13,218 bases of DNA, from positions 1-13,218 of the forward strand of contig JANWJI010000162.1 in NCBI GenBank assembly GCA_025449515.1. The letters run 5' to 3'. This document shows positions 1 through 6,695 of the stretch, piece after piece (positions within the stretch are counted from its first letter, which is position 1; each line of letters opens with the position of its first letter). The stretch comes from Nitrososphaeraceae archaeon. GTDB lineage: Archaea; Thermoproteota; Nitrososphaeria; Nitrososphaerales; Nitrososphaeraceae. A program made the translations under genes and the position numbers. Under the pieces are notes generated by a model. The model worked only from the letters and a program-made list of their open reading frames with translations, did no database searches and was not told the DNA's origin.

Positions 1-16
1 ATAATATTCGCTTATA

Positions 17-109
17 TCATAAGGCTAGTCCAATAGATGCATACAAAATGGTAGCATCTTCATCTAATATAGCCAGAATAGCAACAACTAAACTGAGGAG
101 CAATTTCAT
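17..109 (-). other. Possible 30-residue hydrophobic peptide ORF or gene remnant
   Basis: An ATG at 109 opens a 30-codon frame ending in TGA at 17-19. The N-terminus (MKLLLSLVVAILAIL) looks like a signal peptide or membrane anchor, followed by a short tail. No Shine-Dalgarno is visible. It lies where the Hsp20 homology of the neighbouring pseudogene has already been lost, so it may be the start of a truncated secreted-protein gene or mere chance. I do not recognise it. Confidence 0.2.
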
Positions 110-668
110 CGCAGTGAAAGACCAGAAACATGGAGAATACAATTGACACATTTTTCGATAGAAAGATTGAAAATGCTACAGTGGATACCTGTACTGAGCT
201 GTCATAGATGTTTACACGGATATTCTCCTTGCTAACTCCTGGCATTTCCATAATCACTTTCACTTCCTTGCCTGTTGCTGTAACATCTGCTAGAAGTTCC
301 ATTTCGGATGAAATCATATGTGTTCTTCTGGAAAAACTTCTGCTCTGTAACTGAGATTTTACATTACCAAATTCTCTAACTTTGGGTTTACCATCAGGAC
401 CTGTTGTCATTGAATAGCCATAAACAAACGGTCCATATTCTCTTACTTTACCACATTCAAGAGTTTCATATTCTCTTACCAGATCTTTAGGTGTCTTGGT
501 CTCTATACTTCTAAATGATTCATCAAATTCCCTTTCCATTTTCTCTTCTCATTTCATCAAAGCCTCGAAAATATCCGGGAAACCAATTCCAATACCTTTG
601 CTAGCTCTTCTGCCAAAAAATCTATTGAACCAATCAAATGGCTCAATATCACGATCTTCGGGAGCCAT
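60..668 (-). pseudogene. Hsp20 family chaperone, broken (in-frame stop, lost C-terminal half of alpha-crystallin domain)
   Basis: Small heat-shock protein of the type common in Nitrososphaeria. The natural start is ATG at 668 (MAPEDRDIEPFDWFNRFFG); an upstream in-frame ATG at 782 adds a poorly matching extension. The first piece runs to FPDIFEALMK and hits TGA at 549-551. The second piece resumes in the same frame at ATG 539 (MEREFDESFRSIETKTPKDL) with the family segments GPFVYGYSMTTGPDGKPKVR, EFGNVKS and the start of the alpha-crystallin domain (EVKVIMEMPGVSKENIRVNI). Between the pieces the sequence reads best as DEMRRE in a shifted frame, so a one-base loss followed by a one-base gain would explain both the stop and the restored frame. 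After about VQVST (near 190) the homology ends: the second half of the alpha-crystallin domain, with its GIL-type strand and C-terminal IxI motif, is absent and replaced by unrelated hydrophobic residues. A working product is unlikely. An intact Hsp20 of a different subtype lies at 10065-10583. Confidence 0.8.
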
Positions 669-1054
669 ACTGTCTCTTTTTTCTAATCTAAGTTGCATCT
701 TAAAACTGTTGTCCTTTTGGTGACATGCCTCGACTTGTTCTATAGAAAAGGTTACCCCAGTGCACGAAATCGCTAGCAACATCTATTAACCATGTACCAA
801 CAGTTGTTCGAGAACTAAGGGAAGTTTATTAATTGAAAGTTTAGTCCATTTATAGCAAAGAATTTGCAGACTATGTAGATAGTAGATAATGGTTAATCTC
901 AATTAACCAAATACACTTAAAGCCTTCTACCATCATATAATTTTGACTCTTCAGTTCAAATCTGTATACGACAAATACAGGGGACAAAATAGCTTGACTG
1001 CCAATATAGAATATTAAAGAGTAAGTTTCTATCCTCTTCGTCTGAAGAATAAAA
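669..1054. other. Divergent intergenic region between the Hsp20 pseudogene and pgk
   Basis: No gene is seen. It contains the palindrome at 890-909 (listed separately). An AT-rich stretch around 1003-1016 (TATAGAATATTAAA) lies about 40-50 bases ahead of the pgk ATG, roughly where an archaeal TATA box with a short leader would be expected. This promoter assignment is tentative. Confidence 0.4.
890..909. promoter_or_regulatory. Perfect 8-bp inverted repeat, candidate operator
   Basis: TGGTTAAT, a 4-base spacer CTCA, then ATTAACCA. The arms match perfectly. It lies between the start of the Hsp20 remnant and the start of pgk, about 145 bases ahead of pgk. The symmetry suits a dimeric DNA-binding regulator, but function is inferred from position only. 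Confidence 0.35.
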
Positions 1055-2281
1055 ATGCTGCAAACTGTATCAGATCTTAATGATCTAAGATATTATGGCA
1101 AGAAAGTGTTAATGAGAGTTGACTTCAACGTGACACTAAATGATGGCATAATTGGCGAGGACTACAGAATTCGAATGACCATACCGACTATAGAATACCT
1201 TACAAAAAGGGGAGCAAAGCTGATATTGATGTCTCACCTAGGTAGGCCAAGGCCAACAACAATAACAACAACAGCATATCTTTCTCCTCCAGATGGCAAT
1301 TACTCATTAGCACCAGTAGCTAAAAGATTATCTGAAATTGTGCTAGTAAATAAAGTGACATTTGCTACCGATTGCATTGGATCAGCTGTTCAGAAAGAAA
1401 TAGATGATATGCACATGGGCGATGTCCTCTTACTAGAGAACCTTAGGTTTCATAGAGAGGAAGAGGAAAATGATTCGGAATTTTGTAAGCAACTTGCTTC
1501 ATTAGCAGATGTTTATGTAAATGATGCTTTTAGTACATCGCACAGAAAGCACGCTTCAACTTATGGTACACCAAAATTTTTTGATACTAGAGTTGCCGGT
1601 CTTAATCTCAAAAAAGAAGTTGAATATCTTTCTATGATTAAGGATAAACCAAAAAAGCCATTTACTCTTCTTATCGGGGGCGTAAAGATAAAAGACAAAA
1701 TTGGTGCTCTAGAAAATTTGTTACCAAAAGCAGATAGTCTTCTTGTAGGAGGTGCTACTGCATATACGTTTCTCAAAGCTAATGGATTGAGAACAGGCAA
1801 TTCGCCAATCGATGATGAACATCTCCCCTGGGTAACAAACGCACTTTCAAAATACAGAGATAAGATAATCCTTCCGACAGACCATATAGTCTCTCCAGCA
1901 CAAGATTCTCCGTCTGTCAGTCTTATAAAGGGCGATATTCCAGATGGTATGATCGGTTTTGATATTGGAGTTGAGACTTCCCAACAATATTCAAACGGAA
2001 TTGCTGCAAAAAGATCTGGGACAATATTCTGGAATGGACCAATGGGACTCTTTGAGATAAAGCATTTTGCAAATGGCACCATTGACATTGCAAAAACTAT
2101 GGCACTAGCCTATTGGCGTGGATCTAAAACACTCATAGGCGGTGGGGACACTTTGGAAGCTATGAAAAGAGCAGGAGTTTCGGAAGGAGAGGTAAGTCAT
2201 GTGTCAACTGGTGGTGGTGCTACTCTTAGATTCCTGGCAGGGGATGAAATGCCTGGAATTGATATACTCCAAAAAGAATGA
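1055..2281 (+). CDS. pgk: Phosphoglycerate kinase
   Basis: Catalyses reversible phosphate transfer between 1,3-bisphosphoglycerate and ADP, giving 3-phosphoglycerate and ATP. In autotrophic ammonia oxidisers it would mainly serve gluconeogenesis in the cytoplasm. At 408 residues it is a normal full-length two-domain PGK. Visible signatures: RVDFNV (21-26), substrate-binding HLGRP (61-65), ENLRFHREEE (128-137), NDAFSTSHRKHAST (156-169), the GGxKxxDK nucleotide-binding segment as GGVKIKDKI (208-216), FWNGPMGLFE (325-334), GGGDT (362-366) and STGGGA (384-389). The start ATG is directly followed by a typical PGK N-terminus. An unusual threonine-rich stretch (about residues 67-76, encoded by repeated ACA codons at 1256-1273) lengthens the loop just after HLGRP. 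The gene stands alone; its stop is two bases from the end of a decayed convergent gene. Confidence 0.97.
   Translation: MLQTVSDLNDLRYYGKKVLMRVDFNVTLNDGIIGEDYRIRMTIPTIEYLTKRGAKLILMSHLGRPRPTTITTTAYLSPPDGNYSLAPVAKRLSEIVLVNKVTFATDCIGSAVQKEIDDMHMGDVLLLENLRFHREEEENDSEFCKQLASLADVYVNDAFSTSHRKHASTYGTPKFFDTRVAGLNLKKEVEYLSMIKDKPKKPFTLLIGGVKIKDKIGALENLLPKADSLLVGGATAYTFLKANGLRTGNSPIDDEHLPWVTNALSKYRDKIILPTDHIVSPAQDSPSVSLIKGDIPDGMIGFDIGVETSQQYSNGIAAKRSGTIFWNGPMGLFEIKHFANGTIDIAKTMALAYWRGSKTLIGGGDTLEAMKRAGVSEGEVSHVSTGGGATLRFLAGDEMPGIDILQKE
1256..1273 (+). repeat. ACA trinucleotide repeat inside pgk
   Basis: Six codons reading ACA ACA ATA ACA ACA ACA, encoding TTITTT in the loop after HLGRP. Typical PGKs have a short linker here. 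Its make-up suggests replication slippage. Confidence 0.7.
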
Positions 2282-2282
2282 G

Positions 2283-2553
2283 TTAATAAGAGAATAGCCA
2301 ATCGATACTTCCCAAAGATAAGCCGTGTTCAGCTAACTCGAGCCGTGAAATCAGACAAATCGTGTTCTCTTAATGCCAAATAACATAACAAACTATCACG
2401 ACTACGTTCGTTTTCGCGACTGTTGAGAGGGAATTTGTTTTGGGCTGTTTGGGCATTTCTGATAACTTCTGTATAGAAACTATTCGGGGATTGACGCAGC
2501 GATCCAATATTGCTACTCTTATCTACTACCTCAGATCCTTTTCCTATTGGCAT
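2283..2553 (-). pseudogene. N-terminal fragment of a pyruvate-kinase-type protein, frameshifted and truncated
   Basis: From ATG 2553 (MPIGKGSEVVDK) a frame runs to TGA at 2329. Its latter part, with SRENERSRDSLLCYLALREH followed by DLSD, resembles the segment (xxNLLhYLALRxHDLrxLQ) found ahead of the catalytic domain in long pyruvate kinases. After DLSD a one-base shift restores the expected continuation: SRLELAEHGLS, then LGS, compared with the family pattern LRLAELGLSSLGR, before a stop at 2283. The homology therefore spans a frameshift, and the whole catalytic barrel is missing. The remnant ends two bases from the stop of pgk on the opposite strand. Assignment rests on motif memory, so moderate confidence; the decay itself (a frameshift inside a conserved block) is clear if the family is right. 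Confidence 0.5.
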
Positions 2554-2650
2554 GATTTAATACCTTAATGATATATTCCGGACGACAGCTCGCAGCATTT
2601 ATGAGCATAATTTATCTGTCATTGTTTTGCTGGTGCAATCACTACTACTG

Positions 2651-2990
2651 CTATAGAATAATTACTCCCCTGCCATCAATCATTCCTGATCTGAGTAAAT
2701 CTATTGCCTTTCACATCATTTAAGGAGAACCTATGGATACTATGCTTTATCTTATGTTGTTTTGCTAATTCTATAACTTCGCGCAACTCATTATAATTCC
2801 CCCATAGAGAACATTATACCTGATATTCATTAATTACAGACTGAACAAGAGGCATTTTATTTGATTGCCAAACAAACCTACTACTATCAACACCAATTTC
2901 TTCTACCCCTCCACCTATTTCATGTCCTGGACTGAGGTTTGGTCTTCATGGAGAATGCTTTCTGAAATAATCATGACAATTCCAAAATTC
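2651..2990 (-). pseudogene. Zinc-dependent alcohol dehydrogenase remnant with large internal deletion
   Basis: Reading leftward, the N-terminal zinc-site region appears as a Cys-His-Asp near 2978, then PGHEIGGGVEEIGVD (family pattern GHEIAGxVEEVG). This is immediately followed by the far C-terminal region: VVGLFGNQIK, then KMPLVQSVINEYQV, an in-frame TAA, CSLWGNYNELREVIELAKQ, HKIKHSIHRFSLNDV, and after another one-base shift KAIDLLRSGMIDGRGVIIL before TAG at 2651-2653. The nucleotide-binding Rossmann domain, roughly 180 residues, is missing between GVD and VVGLF. At least two frameshifts and two internal stops are visible. The family normally has about 340 residues. This is a dead gene; the open plus-strand frame at 2865-3059 is its antisense shadow. 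Confidence 0.8.
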
Positions 2991-3182
2991 AAGAAAGTGT
3001 GGTATAAGACTAAGGATATCCACAATACTGAATTCATATGTTTTATTGACTTGTCATAATGTTAGAAAATATAGTTTTATGATTTGAAATAGAATTTTTG
3101 TAGACAAAGCTTTCTTGTATATTCCATTATAAGTTGTTATAGTATTTCTATTAGGCCAAATCATGCTTGAAGTGACAGTCTT

Positions 3183-3380
3183 ATGGTATTACCAAAGATG
3201 AAAAATTACAATCACAAATTGAGGACTATTGTCCCGATCGGCGCTATAACACTCATGTCCATAGTCGGAAATATGCATACAGAGAGTCTGGAGTTAGCTG
3301 AAATTGAATCCTCGAATCTAGGAAATAAGGCTGAACAAGTTGTAAGGATCGTATGTCCTTATTACGAATCAAAAATTTGA
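3183..3380 (+). CDS. Small hypothetical protein with signal-like N-terminus
   Basis: A 65-codon frame; an inner ATG at 3198 (MKNYNHKLRTIVPIGAITLM) gives a more natural start, with basic residues followed by a hydrophobic stretch as in a signal peptide or weak membrane anchor. The remaining 40 residues are polar and include a single Cys near the end. No clear Shine-Dalgarno and no family recognised. It precedes the small membrane peptide at 3437 by 56 bases on the same strand, so the two could be co-transcribed. It could equally be a remnant, given the decayed genes to its left. Confidence 0.3.
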   Translation: MVLPKMKNYNHKLRTIVPIGAITLMSIVGNMHTESLELAEIESSNLGNKAEQVVRIVCPYYESKI

Positions 3381-3436
3381 TAATAAAGCCAACCTGTCAA
3401 AACACATATGCACAACATCCCTAGGAGGTGTGCTTT

Positions 3437-3607
3437 TTGAAGGAGATATACCTAAATGACAGGGGTACTAATTTATCCAGAAAAAAATCAGATCAGATAA
3501 CCAGCCAGAAATGGCAGTTGTTATGGCTTCCGCTAAAATTAGGGATTCATGGAGTTATTACTTTTGTTTTCATCTTGCTTTTCAAGCATTTCATTGAACG
3601 TAGATGA
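3437..3607 (+). CDS. Small single-pass membrane protein (56 aa, TTG start)
   Basis: A TTG at 3437 is preceded at the right distance by a strong Shine-Dalgarno, AGGAGGTG (3423-3430). It opens a 56-codon frame without internal stops to TGA at 3605-3607. The product begins MKEIYLNDRGTNLSRKK, a polar basic N-terminal half, followed by a hydrophobic stretch (about residues 28-50, ending GVITFVFILLF) and a basic tail HFIERR. This is the layout of a small one-helix membrane protein. The strong ribosome site, which is rare in this window, is the main support. No family recognised. An internal ATG at 3456 in another frame would give only 14 residues. Confidence 0.5.
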   Translation: MKEIYLNDRGTNLSRKKSDQITSQKWQLLWLPLKLGIHGVITFVFILLFKHFIERR

Positions 3608-3614
3608 TATTTAA

Positions 3615-4055
3615 TTAGTAACGCCGCTCATCCAAGCCCGTCTTGAGTATATCTTTATTTGTAATTATTCCAATCATTTTTTTGTCTTTACTATTAATTA
3701 TTGGTAGCCTCCGAATATTGTTTGCATGCATAGTAGATATCGCATCACTTACTGAAGTATCCGAAGTTATGGTTATCAGATCTTTATTACCACTACTAGT
3801 CATTAATTCTCTAACAGAACTTTGAGTTGAAAAAAGCTCTACCTTTCCTATTTGGTGTATTATATCCCTCTCAGTAATTATTCCTATAGGTTTTAAGCCA
3901 TCCACAACTCTTCTAACTATGACTACACTTCCTATGTTATTTTTATGCATCAGTGAACATATAGATTGAATTGTTTGATCTACAGTAGCTGTTACTATAT
4001 TTTTCGTCATATATTTTGAAACTGGGATTGTGTTTAGACTGTCTTTTTCGGTCAT
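3615..4055 (-). CDS. Tandem CBS-domain protein
   Basis: A stand-alone Bateman module of 146 residues. CBS repeat 1 spans about residues 14-70 (VSKYMTKNIVTATVD ... IGIITERDII) and CBS repeat 2 about 81-139 (VRELMTSS ... RRLPII ... MIGIITNKDIL). Both carry the usual pattern of a [V/M]xxxMT start, a central IGSVVIV or IRRLPII strand and a GIIT[E/N][R/K]DI end, whose Thr and Asp usually contact the ribose of a bound adenine nucleotide. Such soluble proteins generally sense AMP/ATP, SAM or NAD and regulate a partner; the partner cannot be told here. No other domain is fused. It starts at the ATG at 4055 without an obvious Shine-Dalgarno, and an AT-rich CTAATATAGT around 4088-4097 could be its TATA element. 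Thaumarchaeal genomes carry many such proteins. Confidence 0.92.
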   Translation of the reverse strand: MTEKDSLNTIPVSKYMTKNIVTATVDQTIQSICSLMHKNNIGSVVIVRRVVDGLKPIGIITERDIIHQIGKVELFSTQSSVRELMTSSGNKDLITITSDTSVSDAISTMHANNIRRLPIINSKDKKMIGIITNKDILKTGLDERRY

Positions 4056-4199
4056 TTAGTAGAGTATGTACATAGAACCTAAGACACTATATTAGTCTAC
4101 TCGCATATTCAGATGACTCAATTTATTAAAATACTTTTGAAACTCTATTGCATGAGAAGGAGGAATCAATAAAATTATGGGATTATAGGGTACGTTCCG

Positions 4200-4371
4200 G
4201 TCTAAAATCTCATGACAAAATGGTTGAACTCCGATTTAATTGCTAGAGGTGTATTCACCTGGTCAAAGAAGAGGAATATATATAGTTGACGCATTTTCAC
4301 ATAATAAGATTGCAAATATATTGTCTGACCTGCATTTTAGTGATAGGACTGAATGGACAATAAACGGTTAG
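4200..4371 (+). pseudogene. Remnant of a small muconolactone-isomerase/YCII-like protein
   Basis: In one frame the DNA reads WLNSDLIARGVFT (about 4216-4256). It then shifts to GQRRGIYIVDAFSHNKI, followed by ANILSDLHFSDRTEWTING and TAG at 4369-4371. The order ARGVxx - GxRRGxxIVDxxSHxxL - xILSxLPFxxxTEWxITPL is the C-terminal half of small dimeric alpha/beta proteins annotated as muconolactone-isomerase-like. The frameshift at GVFT/GQRR, the lack of a start and the loss of the terminal PL indicate decay. A good Shine-Dalgarno-like GGAGG at about 4159 is followed only by very short frames. The family call is from pattern memory. Confidence 0.4.
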
Positions 4372-4770
4372 GGTCATTTCGATTCACACATGACAGAAAA
4401 CGAAGATTAATAGAAAAACTGAAGCAAAGGATTACGTCTGCTACCATTACCTGATCTACTACCTTAGCATATCAGATAGAAATGTAGTACTAGTTTCATC
4501 ATAATCTCTGACAATCCCAAGTAAACAAGAAAGGCTAGAATAATCATTAATATTATCATCTGAGCATCGTTTTCTCTTAAATCGCTGATCCAATTTGAAA
4601 GGATCAAAGATGAGTGGCGATGATAATCGATCAGTATACAAAGAATAACCAATATGTATACATTGCACAGGGTCTGTATTCTTTTTTATCACAATATGTG
4701 TATACATCTACAAAATAAAATGGAACATTTAAACGGAGATTAAAATAGAGATAGTCAGTGAAAACGAGCG
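4372..4770. other. Intergenic stretch, possible membrane-segment remnant
   Basis: No convincing gene. On the minus strand around 4464-4610 one frame reads NWISDLRENDAQMIILMIIL, followed by AFLVYLGL, a polar stretch and a hydrophobic helix that could be a piece of a small membrane protein; a second overlapping frame is less protein-like. The last bases before 4771 hold the promoter of the glycosyltransferase, with AT-rich sequence at about 4707-4750 but no clear Shine-Dalgarno. Confidence 0.3.
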
Positions 4771-5568
4771 ATGAGTATCCATCTAAATAATATCCATAGT
4801 AATGAGCATAATATGAAATCGAAGCCTAAAGTTGTAGTAATTTTCGCTGCCAAAAACGAAGAGAACACTATACGGGATTCAGTCGTAACTGCCAAGAGAA
4901 GTTACTATGAACCAGCTGTGATTGTAATTGATGCCTACTCCACGGACAGGACCAGCGAGTTAGCCAGAAATTCAGGAGCAGCAACAATACAACAATCAAA
5001 GCAAATGTTTCCAGGAAAGGGTTTAGCTATGAAGGAAGGATTGAACGAAGCCACTACCAAGTCAGCAGCTGATGATGACGACATAATTGTCTTTTTGGAT
5101 GCAGATATAGGGAATTTGACCTCAGCATGGGTTGATAAATTGGTTGAAGCGATAATCAACGATAACTGTGATATGTCAAGGGGATTTTATACCAGACATG
5201 CTAGAGATGCTGCCGTAACAAAGCTTATTGCAAGGCCAATGCTGCATATTTTCTTTCCAGAATTATCCCATTTTGAGCAACCTCTGAGTGGTGAGGTCTG
5301 TGCTAGGACTAGAGTATGGCGGAAACTCATCGAGAAGGATGATATTCCAGAGGGCTGGGGAATTGATGTATGGTTTCTAATCGAAGCTGTGATGTCCGGA
5401 TATAATATTAAAGAAGTATTCTTGGGTGAAAAAAAACATACGTCTTTTGAGGATTATAAAGAAGATGTTTCAAAATTAAGTAAGATGGCTGAACAAGTCG
5501 AATTTACAATAATCAGAGAGGCAATAAAATATGAAAGAACAGAATTGCAAAGCAAAGTTGCCGTTTAG
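4771..5568 (+). CDS. GT2-fold glycosyltransferase, glucosyl/mannosyl-3-phosphoglycerate synthase-like
   Basis: A 265-residue GT-A fold enzyme. N-terminal nucleotide-sugar region: VVVIFAAKNEENTI (21-34) and VIDAYSTDRT (52-61). KGLAMKEGL (83-91) and the metal-binding DxD motif as FLDADIGN (108-115) follow. The C-terminal half has features of the glucosyl-3-phosphoglycerate synthase group (GT81): SRGFYTR (136-142), ARPMLHIFFPEL (154-165), QPLSGE (170-175), GWGIDVWFLIE (195-205) and LGEKKH (218-223). Family members transfer a sugar to 3-phosphoglycerate, the first step to the compatible solutes glucosylglycerate or mannosylglycerate. 3-Phosphoglycerate is the product of pgk in this window, although the two genes are not linked in an operon. 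No phosphatase gene for the second step is present here. A second ATG at 4813 is an equally plausible start, because the first 14 residues do not resemble the family. Donor and acceptor are inferred. Confidence 0.8.
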   Translation: MSIHLNNIHSNEHNMKSKPKVVVIFAAKNEENTIRDSVVTAKRSYYEPAVIVIDAYSTDRTSELARNSGAATIQQSKQMFPGKGLAMKEGLNEATTKSAADDDDIIVFLDADIGNLTSAWVDKLVEAIINDNCDMSRGFYTRHARDAAVTKLIARPMLHIFFPELSHFEQPLSGEVCARTRVWRKLIEKDDIPEGWGIDVWFLIEAVMSGYNIKEVFLGEKKHTSFEDYKEDVSKLSKMAEQVEFTIIREAIKYERTELQSKVAV

Positions 5569-5956
5569 TATCTAATTGTACATAGTAATTTCGTACATTC
5601 TCTTTTCATGGAGGTAATGGGCTAAGGTAATATGTTTATTTGACATTGTAGCATAGGAATGTCTAAAACCCTGACCAGCAATACATTAGACAGGCAATCA
5701 TCATTGAGAAAAGTGATGGTTAGTGATATGGAGACAATATCATACTTCGTTTTTGAATGGAAAATAATTATCAAATGTACTGCTGCATGGGACCTAAACA
5801 TCTTATAGGAAATGCTTAGAATAGTGGATAGTTGATCTTTTCGATTTGCAAACAGCAATTTTGTGGCGCATATGCATTAGTGTGATACAAAAACATCCCG
5901 GATCACACATATGAGCGTCCATTTATATCGAGTAATGAATGATTCTCATGCACTAT
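5569..5956. other. Intergenic region, no gene supported
   Basis: Open frames on either strand are short and unlike any family I know. A plus-strand stretch around 5677-5815 reads as about 45 residues before a stop and could be a worn remnant. Nothing firmer can be said. Confidence 0.4.
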
Positions 5957-6200
5957 ATCGTACACCGTTTGATTAAATAATCTAATTGAGACATCTAACG
6001 TAGTGGAAGTGAACATACATCAGTGCGGGTTGAAGCTTGGTAATCTATATCCAAAGAATACAAGTACAAATATTGACTCATTCTACGACATTTGTAAGGT
6101 TCCAATAGGCACTACCTTTCATTCTGCTTATACTTTCAGACAGTGGATGAATTTAGTTCTACCAGTAAGGAAAAAAGAAACTGATAGTAAATTACGTACA
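5957..6200 (+). pseudogene. Partial 5' copy of the GT4 glycosyltransferase gene, internally deleted
   Basis: Two blocks match the intact gene at 7240-8502. Block 1 (about 5959-5995) matches its promoter at 7167-7208, including an identical TTTGATTAAATAATC (5968-5982 versus 7186-7200). Block 2 (about 6024-6200) matches codons for residues about 95-152: PKNTSTNID, then FHSAYTFRQWMNLV, then KETxxxxLT. About 250 bases coding for the N-terminal Rossmann strand and glycine-rich loop are missing between them, and the copy stops after about 60 residues. The ATG corresponding to 7204 is absent. The open frame at 6003-6212 is this remnant, not a gene. Confidence 0.85.
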
Positions 6201-6219
6201 TATACCGTCTGAAAGTATA
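6129..6219. repeat. Inverted repeat with 13-bp perfect arms at the end of the GT4 remnant
   Basis: TATACTTTCAGAC at 6129-6141 recurs as its exact complement GTCTGAAAGTATA at 6207-6219. The first arm is part of the GT4 coding sequence (also present at 7601-7613); the second arm lies where the homology to GT4 ends. Confidence 0.7.
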
Positions 6220-6317
6220 GCCTTATGTTAATGTAAGAATGTATTGCACTGCAAGAATGTGTATTCCAAGTGTTTATTCATTGTTAGCTCAAATTCATTA
6301 GTGAGAAGAAAAATGAT

Positions 6318-6695
6318 ATGAATACTATAAGGAATAGTAATGATGATAGCAAAAGGATACGTCTTAGCTACTGGAAATGGTTCTTTATCTTTATAGCCAT
6401 AGGAATTGGTATTTCTCTTACTATCCCATTCCCAATTTCATTTGCAGTCTATTTGCTTATGTTCGTTTTGATTAATGCACTAAGACTGGACTATCATTTG
6501 CGAAAATCTGGCGTGCGTGGGGGAATAAAAGAACTATACAAATCATTGCCCTCATCTTTTGGTGTTGGTAATGGTTCCTCAGGGTCGGCAGAATGTAGTT
6601 ACAGTCCACTCAAGTTCTACTGTATGAACTGTGGTAAAGAACATAAGGAGAGAACATGTCCCAAATGTGGTTCAACCGCAGTGAGTATTGGGTAA
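6318..6695 (+). CDS. Two-helix membrane protein with C-terminal zinc ribbon
   Basis: 125 residues. After a basic N-terminus two hydrophobic segments lie close together (about 19-37, WKWFFIFIAIGIGISLTI, and 40-57, ISFAVYLLMFVLINAL), forming a helical hairpin. A basic linker LDYHLRKSGVRGG and a Gly/Ser-rich stretch follow. The C-terminus has two CxxC pairs at residues 102/105 and 114/117 (CMNCGKEHK then CPKCG), a compact zinc-ribbon knuckle that would lie on the cytoplasmic face. Similar proteins are frequent in Nitrososphaeria and lack known function. The start ATG at 6318 is well placed: the closest alternative, ATG 6312, hits a stop within three codons. The gene is single, between the GT4 remnant and the intact GT4. 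Confidence 0.8.
   Translation: MNTIRNSNDDSKRIRLSYWKWFFIFIAIGIGISLTIPFPISFAVYLLMFVLINALRLDYHLRKSGVRGGIKELYKSLPSSFGVGNGSSGSAECSYSPLKFYCMNCGKEHKERTCPKCGSTAVSIG

Noticed and set aside
1561..2088. 175-codon open frame on the minus strand
   Set aside because: Lies wholly inside pgk, antisense; the protein sequence has no recognisable domain.
2865..3059. 64-codon plus-strand frame
   Set aside because: Antisense to the alcohol dehydrogenase remnant, whose conserved motifs are on the minus strand.
3439..3452. GAAGGAGATATACC, identical to part of the T7 gene 10 leader used in expression vectors
   Set aside because: Only these 14 bases match; the flanks are unlike vector sequence and the following ATG (3456) gives just 14 codons. 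A chance match within a ribosome-site-rich stretch.
5622..5858. 78-codon minus-strand frame
   Set aside because: No ribosome site, promoter or family resemblance; composition typical of chance AT-rich frames.
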